This document shows, one piece after another, positions 11,602 to 23,071 of a stretch of 64,000 nt of DNA. Source of the DNA: Mikania micrantha (taxonomy: Eukaryota > Streptophyta > Magnoliopsida > Asterales > Asteraceae); assembly GCA_009363875.1 (NCBI GenBank), contig CM018693.1:107834362-107898361 (forward strand). The letters are read 5' to 3'. Within the stretch, counting starts at the first letter, position 1. Each line of letters starts with the position of its first letter. Under the pieces are notes generated by a model that was not told the origin of the DNA, did no database searches, and saw only the letters and a program-made list of their open reading frames with translations. A program made the translations under genes and the position numbers.

Positions 11602-11666
11602 GTATGGCAAGATTCGAACCCGCGATCTCCGGATCCAAATTACAAGACATTGCCCATTAAGCTGCC
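11602..11666 (-). other. tRNA-like segment in - strand LTR-like sequence
   Basis: On the - strand it shows CAGCTTAATGGGC (A-box/D-arm-like) and GGTTCGAATC (B-box-like). The GG...TTC distance is 37 nt (11655 to 11618), as in the two other LTR segments. It resembles a tRNA more closely than they do in its D-arm, but the acceptor stem is not complete. A SINE head is an alternative. Confidence 0.45.
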
Positions 11667-12859
11667 CATTCAAACTGATGATTTCCGTTTCATTTTAGTC
11701 TACTCGTGTTATGAATTTCCCCAAATTTCATATCAGGAACACGAAGAACCCTAATTTCTTTTGTGTTAAATTCTATCGATCTAGAACTCGATTACTACCA
11801 AAATCATAGGGCTTTTGCTTATCATTGAAAAACGAATAGAATGATGTTTAGATTACTTATATTGGGTTGTAGATTTGGGTGTTTTTTTGATTGAGACCGA
11901 GAGACGACCGACCCGAACACTTTTGCAGTTAATTTGCGATAAGGAGAGCTAGTATGAGCATGGTTTTGGTTCAAAGAGTTTTGTATGCATCAAAGGAATC
12001 AAATTGATTATCTTATTTGAGTTTTTATACGAGTTACCATAGATTTCAAATTTTCGGTCAATGCTTGTAATTTTGGAAACCATTTCACGCCTAAACGAGC
12101 TTTAGCCGTATTGATTGTCGATTGGGATTTGTTAACGTGTTTAAGAGGCTGCCAAATTTGATATCAATTCAGTTGGAATCACGCTGGGTTCGAATTTGGA
12201 GTGAACGGGTCGAATGAACCCGTGGTTTGGGTTTGGGCTGTAAACGGGTGAGAAGGAGTTGGGTTTTGGGATTTTTACATCTTTAGTCCGTCTTGTTCCT
12301 TATTGGTTTCAGTGTTGTCCTAAGACTCCCCTCCTCACAAACTAAGTTTATAAAATGTTCCTTTTTGTCCCTCAAGTTAAAGAATGTTTTATTTTTCAAA
12401 AAATTATAAAATCCTATTATTATCTTTCAATAACCTAAGTTTTATAAATTAAATAATTTGTCATTTCATGTAAAAGACATAAAAAAAACTTATAAAACTT
12501 TTATAAATTTAATATCTTATGTTTTATCTCGAAAGTTTATAAAACCTTTTATTAAATTTTTTTTATAAATTATTTTATAAACTTGAATAAATTTGTACCC
12601 ATGTGGACTTTTTAAACTTTAACAACATTTTATAAAATAAGGTTTTATAAAAGTTTAAATTATGTGTTATGTTATTATTATTATTTTTTATTATTGTTAT
12701 CATTATTATTACATTAACGTAACAAACATTTATATATAAATATATATAAATATATAAATATATGAGTACAAAAGTTCTAAGAACCTCAAAGGGTTTTATT
12801 TACTAAGAATTGAACACGATTAAAATGCTTGAGATTAAATCGAAACCACAGGGATTACA

Positions 12860-14038
12860 TTACATATCTACCACCACTGTCCGGATCCAAGGCAAACAAC
12901 TTCTCTACAACAACTTTAGCAAGTTCAATATTATTATGCATTCTACTAGCACCAACAAGAGCACCATATACATCCTTCCTAGGTAACGTAGGCATCAATT
13001 TATTAAATTCAACTGCTTCCATAAGCAAACCAGCTGTTCCGTAGATTGACCATACAAGCGTAATGTTCATGACCCATCTCCACCAGAATCTTCCATTTGT
13101 TTAAAAATTTCACGACCTTCTTTAACTAACCCAACGTGACTACATGTTGATAGCAAGCATAAAAAAACAATCACGTCCGGATGGAAGCCACCCTCCAAAA
13201 AGTTTGAGAAAAGATTGAGTGCTTCCTGTGGGTTCCCATGCATACCATAGCCCCTCATCATAGCAGTCCATACCATAATGTTTCTTTCAGATATTTCATC
13301 AAACACTTGGCGTGCATAGTCCAAATGGCCAGAGTTTCCATACATGGCAATAAGACCGCTCCCTACCATAGTATTGCTTGTCAAGCCTATTTTTATGCTG
13401 TAACAATGAATCCAATACCCTAGTCGAATTTCTGCTACTTGAGCACAAACAGGCAAAATGCTAACGAGAGTTGCATGGTCTGGTGCACTAAACGATTCAT
13501 CTTGTAGGAAAGTATGAAAAAGCTCAATAGCTTCAATAAAACGATCGTTGTTAGCACATCCAGAAATAATAGTATTCCAATTAACTACATCCTTTTCAGG
13601 TATCTCATCAAACACGTGTCGACATGCCTCCATCGTTTGACACTTTGCATATAAAGCTACAAGAGCATTCCCAACAAAGACATTGAAATAAAAACAACAT
13701 TTCATGACATGTCCATGGATAACACGACTAGTCATTTCATCTTTCCACATGCCTTTAGCACGAATGTAAAAGTATACTTGTCAATAACCACATCTTTTTT
13801 ACACATTTCCTTATACACACCCAATGCTTCCGCAGACAAACCTGAATGTGCATATGTTTGAATCATCATGTTCCACAAGAAAACATCTCTTTCAAGAAAA
13901 TGATCGAACACCTTACGTGCATGGATCATGTACAGCTGATCCAGCCCAGCATACATACCAATAAGCTTAGACCCAACACATACATTTTGCCCATAACCTC
14001 CACTGATGATCTTCGCATGCATTTTGCTAATGCGGTTT
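12860..14038 (-). pseudogene. PLS-type pentatricopeptide repeat gene, copy 1, main part (broken)
   Basis: Read on the - strand it encodes tandem PPR units, for example MHAKIISGGYGQNVCVGSKL, then VFDEIPEKDVVNWNTIISGC and VFDEISERNIMVWTAMMRGY. Such proteins bind organelle transcripts. The P/L/S spacing and the C-terminus of the sister copy (62978-64000) suggest an E-class editing-type factor. Breaks: a frameshift near 13740, a second near 13070-13080, and loss of the 3' end at 12860, where an LTR-like sequence begins after GGRY. The 5' end is separated by an 11-kb retrotransposon and resumes at 25087-25252. The rest of the 3' end is probably left of the window, displaced by nested insertions. 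Clearly a pseudogene. Confidence 0.9.
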
Positions 14039-16281
14039 CGTCACACCCCCACCTCTCGTCACCTGTTAACGATATCACTGATCACACTGAGAAGGTTGCG
14101 TTAGCATAGTGGTGATGTCTAAGAGATGAGGTGTAACTTACCTGATTCGGTATCACAACACACAGATTAACTTAAAGATAATATATTACAAGGGTTTTGT
14201 GAACCAGAATTACAGTTTACAAGTAAGTTTATTACACAAGCCAAATTATTTAATTACAAGTGTCCACAGTGAAATCTCACCCGTTGTCACTGTCTACCTG
14301 CAAAAATGTTTGAGTTTGGAAAGGTCTGCTCAACGCTGGTGAGTTCGTAATGTTTAAGTTAAACAATATGATACGATATACAAGTTTTTGATATACAATG
14401 TTCAAGATAACCATGGAACCCGTATCTAGTTCCTTTCTGACTGAAATACTCTGTTATGTGAAGATACTAGCCGTCGGTAAATATCTTTGTGCCTCATTCT
14501 TAATGACTATCATAAACATTAAGCTGATATTGGAAACAGGTAACAAGCATTTACACCAAGGGAAGTTGCAAGCTCCCGGCAAATGGGTTTTCAGCCAATA
14601 GTACTATCATTGTTCACCCGTTCGGCCCACATGGGTTCACTAGATAGAGTTTCTAGGGATGTGGACTTTTTGATACTGTGATAAAGAGCTAACAGAAAAT
14701 CCCATGAAATCTTACAAAAGTCACATGTAATCACACAGATAATAGCGATACATATCATATGTTCAAGAAAATGTTTTCACAAAGATACCCTGATATTTGG
14801 AAAACATTTAAAAGAGAATGGGTTGTACGAAACTCACCTAAAGTATCACAGATAGCATAATATCGCACAAACTGGTAATAATGGTGTGATTCTGCATTAG
14901 TTGATGCTTAATAAGTTATTTATGTTTTAACTTACTCATTAGATCTTTTCTGAACGTCCAATGTCAAAGGCATTGCATTGAAAGTCATCAACTGATATTA
15001 TATGCTTAATTAGTTGATTTAATGTTATATCATACAATGTATGATAATTTAGGAACCTATACTGATTCAAGTTCCTAAAACAAAGTTGATGAAAAATTTG
15101 ACTAATATGAATATTCTCAGAATAACCAAATAGGTACTGTTGTTGATTATAATACTGAAATAGTTTCTAGATGGATTTATGGCTTAGGAATGATCAATCC
15201 TTGTTATTGATTATCCAGATATCATGAAACATCATAATGTGACATTGGAATAGGTTCAAAAACCATGTTCAACGTACTAATATGACTGTTATTATAAACA
15301 TCTGATAGTTATTCCAATGATTATCTTAATGATTGTGATTAGTTTGAAACACTTGGATTTAACCTTGCATTTCAAGGATTGATCAAGATAATCACATACG
15401 TTGTTACAATCAAATGGTTTAAACCATTATAATCATAGGTATAGTTTCATGATAACCGAGCATTACAACGGATCAAAACAAGGATTTAACTGTTAACACA
15501 CCAAGTTCTTCGTTTTTAATCATTCCTAGCCATCATCTAGGAAATAATCAACAATCCTAACTATTGCATTACGTTCAAAAACAAGATCTAATCAAACCAT
15601 TATCAAACTAGTAGGTTAAAATGAATCGTTACCTAATCTGACGGATTTCTCGGACAGAAATGATGATCAACACTTGCAGATACGATCCTTGGTACGATCC
15701 GTGGATTTAGATGGCTTTGGAACAGAGATTTGATGCTGAGAATTTGATTTTCTTCATCTGGTATGAGCGTATGTTCGAGATGAAGAGTATAGAAACTCTT
15801 CTGCATGCATTTTGATATAGAAATCTGACTTTTCCAACCGCCATACTCGTCGCGTACCGCCAAGGAATGCGAAATGGGGCTTGGCGTACCGCGAAGAAAT
15901 ACGGAGTCCAAAAGATATTTTGGACTCCTTGTGTACCGCCAAGGATCCTTAGAATGACCTTGGCGTACCACGAAGACCCCCGGAGTTCAATACTTAGATA
16001 TTTTTATTCGATATTTTGGACTCCTTGTGTACCGCCAAGGATCCTTAGAATGACCTTGGCGTACCACAAAGACCCCCGGAGTTCAATACTTAGATATTTT
16101 CTTCGTTTTTCGATTCCGGAGAATCGGGAACTCCGTTTCGCACACGGTTTTCACCCATGTTCACGGTTTCTAGCATACTTTTAACCTGTAGTAATTAAAA
16201 TTGCTAAATCAAGGTGGATTTCAAGGACGATGATATGTGCTTTAATCAATAATGACGTAATCTCCAAACTGAGTTGTCACA
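14039..16281 (-). repeat. 3' LTR of the - strand gypsy element (2243 bp)
   Basis: It aligns with 23072-25086 along its length, including 'cacctgtta/gacgatatcactgatcacac' near the left end and 'aataatgacgtaatct' near the right end. It holds a block at about 15856-16080, absent from the other LTR, with two 95-bp repeats. Confidence 0.92.
15856..16100. repeat. tandem ~95-bp repeats with GTACCGCCAAGG...CCTTGGCGTACC inverted motifs
   Basis: Two near-identical units (about 15923-16005 and 16018-16100) carry GTACCGCCAAGG and, about 20 bases later, CCTTGGCGTACC. This is an imperfect hairpin. A third, more diverged unit precedes them. The 105-codon open frame across this block is a by-product of the repeat. 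The 5' LTR lacks the block; its junction lies at the short repeat GCGTACC. Confidence 0.8.
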
Positions 16282-16298
16282 GTTTCCTCCTATTAAAG

Positions 16299-16317
16299 AA
16301 ATTTCGTCCTGAAATTT
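16299..16317 (-). other. hairpin before the polypurine tract of the - strand gypsy element
   Basis: AAATTTC, loop of five bases, GAAATTT: a 7-bp stem. It lies between the end of pol and the purine-rich tract (reverse complement of 16282-16298), the same place as the hairpins at 7031-7049 and 7503-7521. Confidence 0.7.
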
Positions 16318-19300
16318 AGTGAATACTTATCTGATGACAATCGTTAATGAGAATAGATGTAGATATCTTTCTTTCATACAATCCTCCCGTTCCCATGTAT
16401 ATTCAGGTCCACATTGTGAGTTCCATCAAACTTTAACGATTGGAATGCGACTTCGTTTCAACACTTTTACTTCTCGATCCATCACTTCTATCTGTTCTTT
16501 GGTGAACTAAAGTTTTTCATCAATATGAATTTCTTCAAGAGGTACAATCATTAATTCATCAGTTAGGCATTTCTTCAGATTTGATACATGAAGGACATCA
16601 TGAATGTTACTGAGTTTAGGAGGTAATTCAAGTCTGTTGGCTACACTTCCAATTCGTTCTAAAATTTTGAATGGTCCTACAAATCTTGGTGAGAGTTTAC
16701 CTCGCTTTCAATATCTGAAAATACCCTTCCAAGGTGAAACTTTCAGCAATAGTCGGTCACCTATTTGAAATTCTAGAGGTCTATGACAATTATCAGCATA
16801 ACCCTTTTGACGATCACGAGCAGCTTTAATTCATTATTTAATAAGTGCGATCTTGTCCGTTGTTTCTTGAATGAATTATGGGCGAATAATATGACTTTCA
16901 CCTATCTCTGACCAATAGATAGGAGATCTACACTTGCGTCCATAAAGTGCTTCAAATGGAGCGCACTGAATATTGGTATGGTAGCTGATATCGTATGAGA
17001 ATTCTACGAGTGGAAGATGAATATCCCAGCTACCTCCAAAATCAATCACACAGCTTCTAAGCATGTCTTCAAGAGTTTGATTTGTTATTTCTGTTTACCC
17101 ATCTGTTTGTAGATGATAAGCTGTGCTCATATTGATTTATGTGCCTAGAGCATTCTGAAGAGTTTGCCAAAATCGTGACATAACTCGACTATCTCTGTCA
17201 CAAATGATAGAGAGCGGTACTCCATGTCGAGATACAATCTCATTAACATAGAGTTTAGCCAGTCGATCCATAGAGTAATCTTCTCGGATTGGTAAGAAAT
17301 ACGCAGATTTAGTAAGGCGATCAATGATAACCCATATAGAGTCATGATAACATGATGTTCTGGGTAATTTAGTGATGAAATCCATAGAGATCTGATCCCA
17401 TTTCCACATGGGAATCTCAGGTTGTTGTAGTAACCCAGAAGGTCGTTGATGTTCAGCCTTAACTTTGAGACATGTTAAACATCTATCCACGTATTCCGCT
17501 ATGTGTATCTTCATTCCAGGCCACCAGTAAAAATCTCTAAGATCTTTATACATTTTATCATCACTTGGATGAAAAAATACCTGGATTTGTGTGCTTCATC
17601 CAAGATGATTGTTCTAGAGTTACCGAGTAGAGGAACCCAAATTCTGCTTTTGAAATACAGCACTCCAACAGTTTTGGTTTCGAGTTGTTTGTCCAATCCT
17701 CTTAGCTCCTCAGCTGGGTAATTTGTTGCTTGTAAAGCTTGTTGCTGAGCTTCTCTAATTTGAGGAATTAGACTGGTTTGAATAGTTATTCCTAACGCTT
17801 TCACACGTAAAGGTTAGACTCGTTCCTTGCGATTCAAGGCATCAGCTACAACATTCGCTTTACCTGGGTGATAACGAATTTCACAGTCATAGTCGTTCAG
17901 AAGTTCTACCCATTTCCTTTGTCGCATGTTCAACTTTTTCTAATCTAGAATGTGTTGAAGACTTTTATGATCAGTGTATACAATACACTTCGTTCCGTAT
18001 AGATAGTGTCTCCAAATTTTGAGTGCAAACACCACTGCACCAAGTTCTAGATCATGAGTGGTATAATTCTTCTCGTGAAATTTTAACTGTCGAGAAGCGT
18101 AAGCAATTACCTTGTCGTTCTGCATTAAAACGCAGCATAAACCTTGACGATAAGCATCACAGTACACTGTGAAGTTATCAGTACCTTCCGGTAATGCAAG
18201 TATAGGTATGTTGCAGAGTTTGTGTTTTAACAGTTGGAATGCCTCCTCCTGTTGGGAACCCCATATAAACAGTTGATTTTTCTTTGTCAGCGTTGTTAGT
18301 GGCAAGGCTATTTTTGAAAAATTCTTGATGAATCGGGGATAATAACCTGCCAGTCCTAAGAATTGATGTATTTCAATTGGGGTTCATGGTGTCTCCCATT
18401 GTTTCACAGCCTTAATCTTGCTAGGATCCACTTGAATACCGTTCTCATTCACTACATATCCAAGAAATTGAACTTCCCGTAACCAAAATTCACACTTGGA
18501 GAATTTAGCATATAGTTTTTCACGTGCTAACAATTCTAAAATTAGTTTCAAGTGTTGAGCATGTTCCTGCTGGCTTTGGGAATAAATGAGAATATCATCA
18601 ATAAATACAATCACAAACTTATCCAGATAAGGTCTACACACTCGATTCACCAGATTCATGAAAACTGCAGGTGCATTTGTTAATCCAAACAACATTACTA
18701 AAAACTCGTAATGTCTGTAACGGGTTCTGAAAGCATTTTTAGGGACATCATCATCATGAATTCGTGATTGATGATATGGAGATCTTAAATCGATTTTTGA
18801 GAAATAAGTAGCACCTTGTAATTGATCAAATATATCATCAATACGTGATAATGGATAACGGTTCTTGATTGTTAATTTATTGAGCTCCCTGTAGTCAATA
18901 CACATCCTGAACGAACCATCTTTCTTTTTTACAAAAAGAATTGGGGCTCCCCAGGGTGAGAAACTAGGTCTGATAAACCTTTGTCTAATAATTCCTACAG
19001 TTGACCTGAAAGCTCTTGCATCTCTGAGGGTGCTAAACGATAAGGGGCTTTAGCTACAGGTGCTGCACCTGGAATTTTATCAATTCGAAATTCAACTTGT
19101 CTCACTGGGGGTAATCATGATATATCCTCAGGAATAACTTCAGGAAAATCCTTGACTACCGGAATATCTTCAATACGTTTTTGTGAAGAACAGTTTTCTA
19201 TTACGTGTGTTAGAAAGGCCTAACAACCTTTTCGTAAGCATTTCTGAGTTTGCATACAAGATATGATACCAAGTTTTCTACCAGCTCGTTCTCCTTGAAC

Positions 19301-19650
19301 TACCAGTGTATTACTATCAGGTAATGGAATACGGATCACCTTGTGTTGACACACAGCCTCCACTTGATTCTCAGAAAGACAATTCATACCGATTACAACA
19401 TCAAAACTTCCAAGCTCAATGGAAAGTAGATTGATATTGAAAAGGTGATCATTCAGATTCAAGGAACATCCTTGAATGACGCTGTTAGTTTTGATTAACT
19501 TGCTAACATATGGAGTTTCTAGATCTACCGTAGTCAATGAAAGTAATGATGCAAATTCAGGATAGATAAAACTCTTATTTGCCCCTGTATCAAACAGAAC
19601 TGATGCTTATAGATTATTAAGAAGAAACGTACCAGTGACAATGTTCGCAT
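16318..19650 (-). pseudogene. pol: pol of the - strand gypsy element (heavily decayed)
   Basis: Read on the - strand: protease with DTGA at 19591-19580, with a stop three codons upstream of the strand leading into it. The conserved FDVVIGM region follows, with Cys in the place of the usual Trp. Reverse transcriptase covers about 18380-18960, with FIDD aspartates at 18599-18594. RNase H is at about 17940-18305 (YCDA motif), integrase HHCC at about 17480-17560, and the integrase core with CDRDSR near 17200. The C-terminal GPEYTWERED chromodomain-like end lies near 16380-16410. Reading frames change between protease and reverse transcriptase and again near 17510-17553, and several stops interrupt. 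The domain order matches the element at 1-10279 and identity is high enough to place both in one family. Confidence 0.9.
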
Positions 19651-21067
19651 CATGCCTTGTCTCGGTTACACCAATCTGGAAAGCTCTCCCCTATCTTCAT
19701 TCCCTTGATTAGTGTTGTTGTTGTTCGGACAGTTTCTCATGAAATGGTCGGGACTTCCACACTTGAAGCACGACCGGTTTGTTTGAGTGGTTTGTCGTGG
19801 TGCTTGGTTTGGTTGATGAGCAGGCAAATTACAGTATCTAGTGTAATGTCCGACTCGATTACAGTTAGCACAAACATGACACGGTCCTGTGTGATGAAAT
19901 GGACACTTGTTGCATTTGGGCACCTGCCCAGTATAAGCTTTCCTCTTAGGAACAGCCGCACCATAGTTTTTCACAGTTGTTTTGCTCTGGCTAGTCTCAG
20001 CTGGAGCTTTCGTTTGGTTTTGCCAAACCACTTTTATTTGGTACCCTTCGTAGCACCTGAGGTACCGACATCACTACGGCCCACTGCCTTCAGAGTTTTT
20101 GTGGTCAAAGTACCACTCCCTTACCACCTCATCGGTAAGCTTAGTGGTTTACAAAATTGTACGTTTGAGAGTGGTGGGTTCAGCTGCAGTCACCATTCCC
20201 CGAATCTGGGGAACCATACCTTTGATATACTTCTCAATCAAAGTTGCTTCCGTAGGAAACATACTGGGAAGTAAACAAGTGAGTTCATGAAAATGATCGG
20301 TATAAGCTAAACAATCAGCACCGACCATCGAATGATTCTAGAATTCCTCCTGGAGCTTTTGAATTTTAGTGATTGGGTAGTACTCTGACATAATCAGAGT
20401 TTTAAATTCGTTCTAGCCCATCGAGTCGATTGTAGCTGAGCCCAAATTTTTTGCATGGGTATTCCACGAGGTTAAAGCTGAGTCTTTCAGAGAACAACCA
20501 GCATAAGACACCTTATGCTCCACCAAACATTGGCTTATTTTGAGTTTGGTCCATTTCCTCTATCCACTTTAAAAGTCCAGCCGCTCCTTCTTTACCTGTG
20601 AAAGTAGGAGGGTTGCAAGAAGCTAAGCACTTATAAGTACATCCCTGCTGTGGTGGATCAGGAACAGTTGTTTTTGTTGTTGTTGTACCTGTGGTATGAT
20701 GAGTTTTTGCGTGGCCACCAGTAGCATTGTGTTCAGTGTGATGATGGTTCCTGCCAGAACCAGAAGTGACATGTGGTTGATGTTGGGTCAAAACACCCCA
20801 AGCAGATAGCTGTTCTTTAAAAATCTGCCCTATCATTGCTTCATTTAGTTCAGATCCACTTGCAGCCGCAGGTGGAACCGTGTTCACTTCCGGGTCTACG
20901 GGTGGAACTGTATTCGTTTCTAGATTTTCGGGTGGAACCACTTTTGTTTCTGGATTAATATGTCTATCCGGATTAGATTCTACATTTACAGGTGGGGTTT
21001 GATCCAGTCCAGGTTTAGTAACATTCTTGGCAGCTTCCTTAGCTGGTCGACAATGTTTTGGAGCCAC
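19651..21067 (-). pseudogene. gag: gag of the - strand gypsy element (decayed)
   Basis: The ATG is at 21067 (MAPKHCRPAKEAAKN). The N-terminal 70 residues contain a three-fold repeat of a 12-residue unit of the PETKVVPP / LETNTVPP / PEVNTVPP type. A His/Thr-rich linker follows, then the capsid region with FTGKEGAAGLLKWIEEM, alignable with the gag at 2477-3655. The frame breaks near 20513, but the capsid helices continue in other frames to about 20100. The nucleocapsid has CNKCPFHHTGPC and the knuckles CANCNRVGHYTRYC and CFKCGSPDHFMRNC (about 19740-19920). Not translatable as a whole. Confidence 0.87.
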
Positions 21068-21364
21068 TGTTCTGCTTGCATGTATACAAACTCAGGTTAG
21101 TTCAAGAACATTTAAGATATAACCCTTTGAGTCACATAAATTCAATCATATTCAGTTATACTGAAAATTCATGTTGAAATGTGATCATAAAAAGCATAGT
21201 ACTAACTACATTGATATAACCCAGATATGTTTTCAGGACACAGTCTTCATACAAATGTTTGTAGTTATACTTAGTCATATTGTCTCAAAAACATGTTATA
21301 GTATCACACAACACACGGCATTGTAACACCGATACATATATGTTATTGGTAACACTAGATACAA

Positions 21365-21745
21365 CATCACCCATGTTTTGATATGTTATCACACATGTTT
21401 TTGATATTTTTGCCATATAGGACTTTGATATGTTACCACACAGGATTTTGATATGTTGACACACAGGTCTTTCATACACTGTCACACAGACAATTGAAAT
21501 GATAATATACAGAATTTTGATATATTTCCACACAGGACTTTGATACGTGTCATACAGACAATTGAAATGATACCACACAGGATTTTGATATGTTGTCACA
21601 CAGGACTTTGTTATGTGTCATACAAACAATTCATATAATACCACACAGGTTTGATATGTTGCCACATAGGACTTTGATATGTGTCATACAGACAATTGAT
21701 ATGATACCACACAGGATTTTGATATGTTGCCACACAGGACTTTGA
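21365..21745. repeat. minisatellite in the leader between pre-gag ORF and gag
   Basis: Variants of a unit of about 60 bases, made of two halves 'cacacaggattttgatatgttgc' and 'cacataggactttgatatgtgtcatacagacaattgatatgatac', repeat about six times. The open frames on the - strand here are due to the repeat. Confidence 0.8.
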
Positions 21746-22106
21746 TATGTTACGATATGTTATACAATTGTTTCTTAGAAAAGTTTGATACACACACACA
21801 TTCACACACCACACACAAACAGATATGCAGAAATAACCATTTTATTACTACGATATCAGTTTTATACAACCATAAAGTTTTGATACAAAGAGAACCACAA
21901 TACAACCTATTCTAACATCAACCTAACCGCACGGGATCTATCTCATATGTCAAAACTATCTCCTCACACCACACTCTCAACCTATCCGACTATAAGTGAT
22001 GGTATTCACAATGAATATACCAAAACAATCATACCCCGATCATACTTACCCTCCATCATTTCTCTCACCCTCACAACCTCAACATACTGCCAGAATACAA
22101 CAATCA

Positions 22107-22718
22107 TCAAATCATCGTATGTCTCATCCTATCCTCCATAATCATCCTCCAGGCCTGAGTGCCTGCCTCTAACACCTCAAACTGCTCTACCAGACTCTGG
22201 TGAGCCGCACGTGTGTCAGTCAATGTGTTACAGGTCTCCTGCAGAGATCCGTAAGACTGTCTCAACTCCAGTCAAGCACCCTGCAAGTCCAAAGTGACCT
22301 GCTGTAGCTGAGCTCGCATCTCAGCCTGTCGTGAGGACTCACCCACCTCGTGGATGGAGCCTAGAACATCTCTAGGGGAAAGCTGGTGCCTAGGTGGTAG
22401 CCCTGTGGTCTTGCAGGCTTGTGCCTGCATCCTCCTAATCCCAGTATAGACCGGGACTCTCTGGGGTGATGTGCTTCTAGCCCGTCTATCAGCAAAGGTA
22501 TCATCATTTACCTGTGGATGTGGTGGTAGTGTACGTGGTACATGAGGTGGTGTCTATGGCACCAGTGGTGGTGTATGTGAAATCTGGGGTACTGCTAGGG
22601 ATGCTGCAGAAGATGCTTCTGTCGGATCTGAGTCAGAACTCGAGCTAGGACTCAGCGTGTCATCCAAAATCACATATGGGATCTGCCGGTATATATAGCG
22701 ATCACGTGGGTTAACCAT
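22107..22718 (-). pseudogene. pre-gag ORF homologue in the - strand gypsy element
   Basis: The ATG at 22718-22716 opens a frame of about 203 codons that stays in one phase to a stop at 22109-22107. It has only two internal nonsense codons, a TAG near codon 72 and a TGA near codon 152. The N-terminus has PYVILDDTLSPSSSSDSDP, to be compared with PYIYIDDSEDEEP of the ORF at 1614. A Pro/His-rich middle follows, then a C-terminal helical part of Gln/Leu/Glu heptads. Position (after the primer-binding site, before gag), length and layout agree with the ORF at 1614-2156. It is too broken for automatic ORF calling. Function is unknown. Confidence 0.6.
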
Positions 22719-23056
22719 CGTTGTACAAACAAAATGTTCAGATCAGTATCATGAAATGAATATTGAATAATAGTGTTCAACACAACCATGACATGATATC
22801 TTTTCCTATCTTAAAGCAACTATTCGTCATTACTGTTATTATTGTTCTGCTTGTATTGAAATTTACTAGAACGCACACGTGTTGCAAATTTCATTTGTAT
22901 TGGCCAATCAAAACTGTAATTTGTATCACTTGATTATTCTGGCTCAATCAAAACAAGTTTTTGTTCTTTAATTTTGTTCGGTGCTCTCAGTGCCACTATA
23001 CGAGCCTATGGTTCTAGTCTAGGTCTCTAAGTCTACCTAAATTTCTATAACATGTG
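22719..23056 (-). other. 5' leader of the - strand gypsy element
   Basis: Non-coding, AT-rich, between the primer-binding site and the pre-gag ORF; no motif recognised. Confidence 0.6.
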
Positions 23057-23068
23057 GCTTTGATACCT
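23057..23068 (-). promoter_or_regulatory. primer-binding site (degenerate, tRNA-iMet type)
   Basis: On the - strand AGGTATCAAAGC follows the 5' LTR. It differs at two positions from TGGTATCAGAGC, as expected for an old copy. Confidence 0.75.
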
Positions 23069-23071
23069 CCC

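Larger units (their letters stand above)
10285..12859 (-). repeat. older gypsy-type LTR, - strand, probably truncated
   Basis: Read on the - strand, the layout resembles the other gypsy LTRs of the window. Blocks such as 'tgagtttcattcacactccc', 'tggtgagttc' (reverse at 10414-10423) and a tRNA-like segment occur in the same order as in 14039-16281 and 23072-25086, but at low identity. The right end (TGTAATCCC read on the - strand, starting at 12859) is exactly where homology with the second PPR copy stops, so it marks an insertion point in the PPR gene. The left end meets the 3' end of the young gypsy element. About 12300-12850 is AT-rich, with an AT repeat at 12730-12763. Confidence 0.5.

Noticed and set aside
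15867..16184. 105-codon ORF with repeated IFWTPCVPPRILRMTLAYH
   Set aside because: It is produced by the tandem repeats inside the LTR; the other LTR of the same element lacks it.
21285..21814. - strand ORFs rich in YQNPVWYH repeats
   Set aside because: They are the translation of the leader minisatellite, with no conserved domain.
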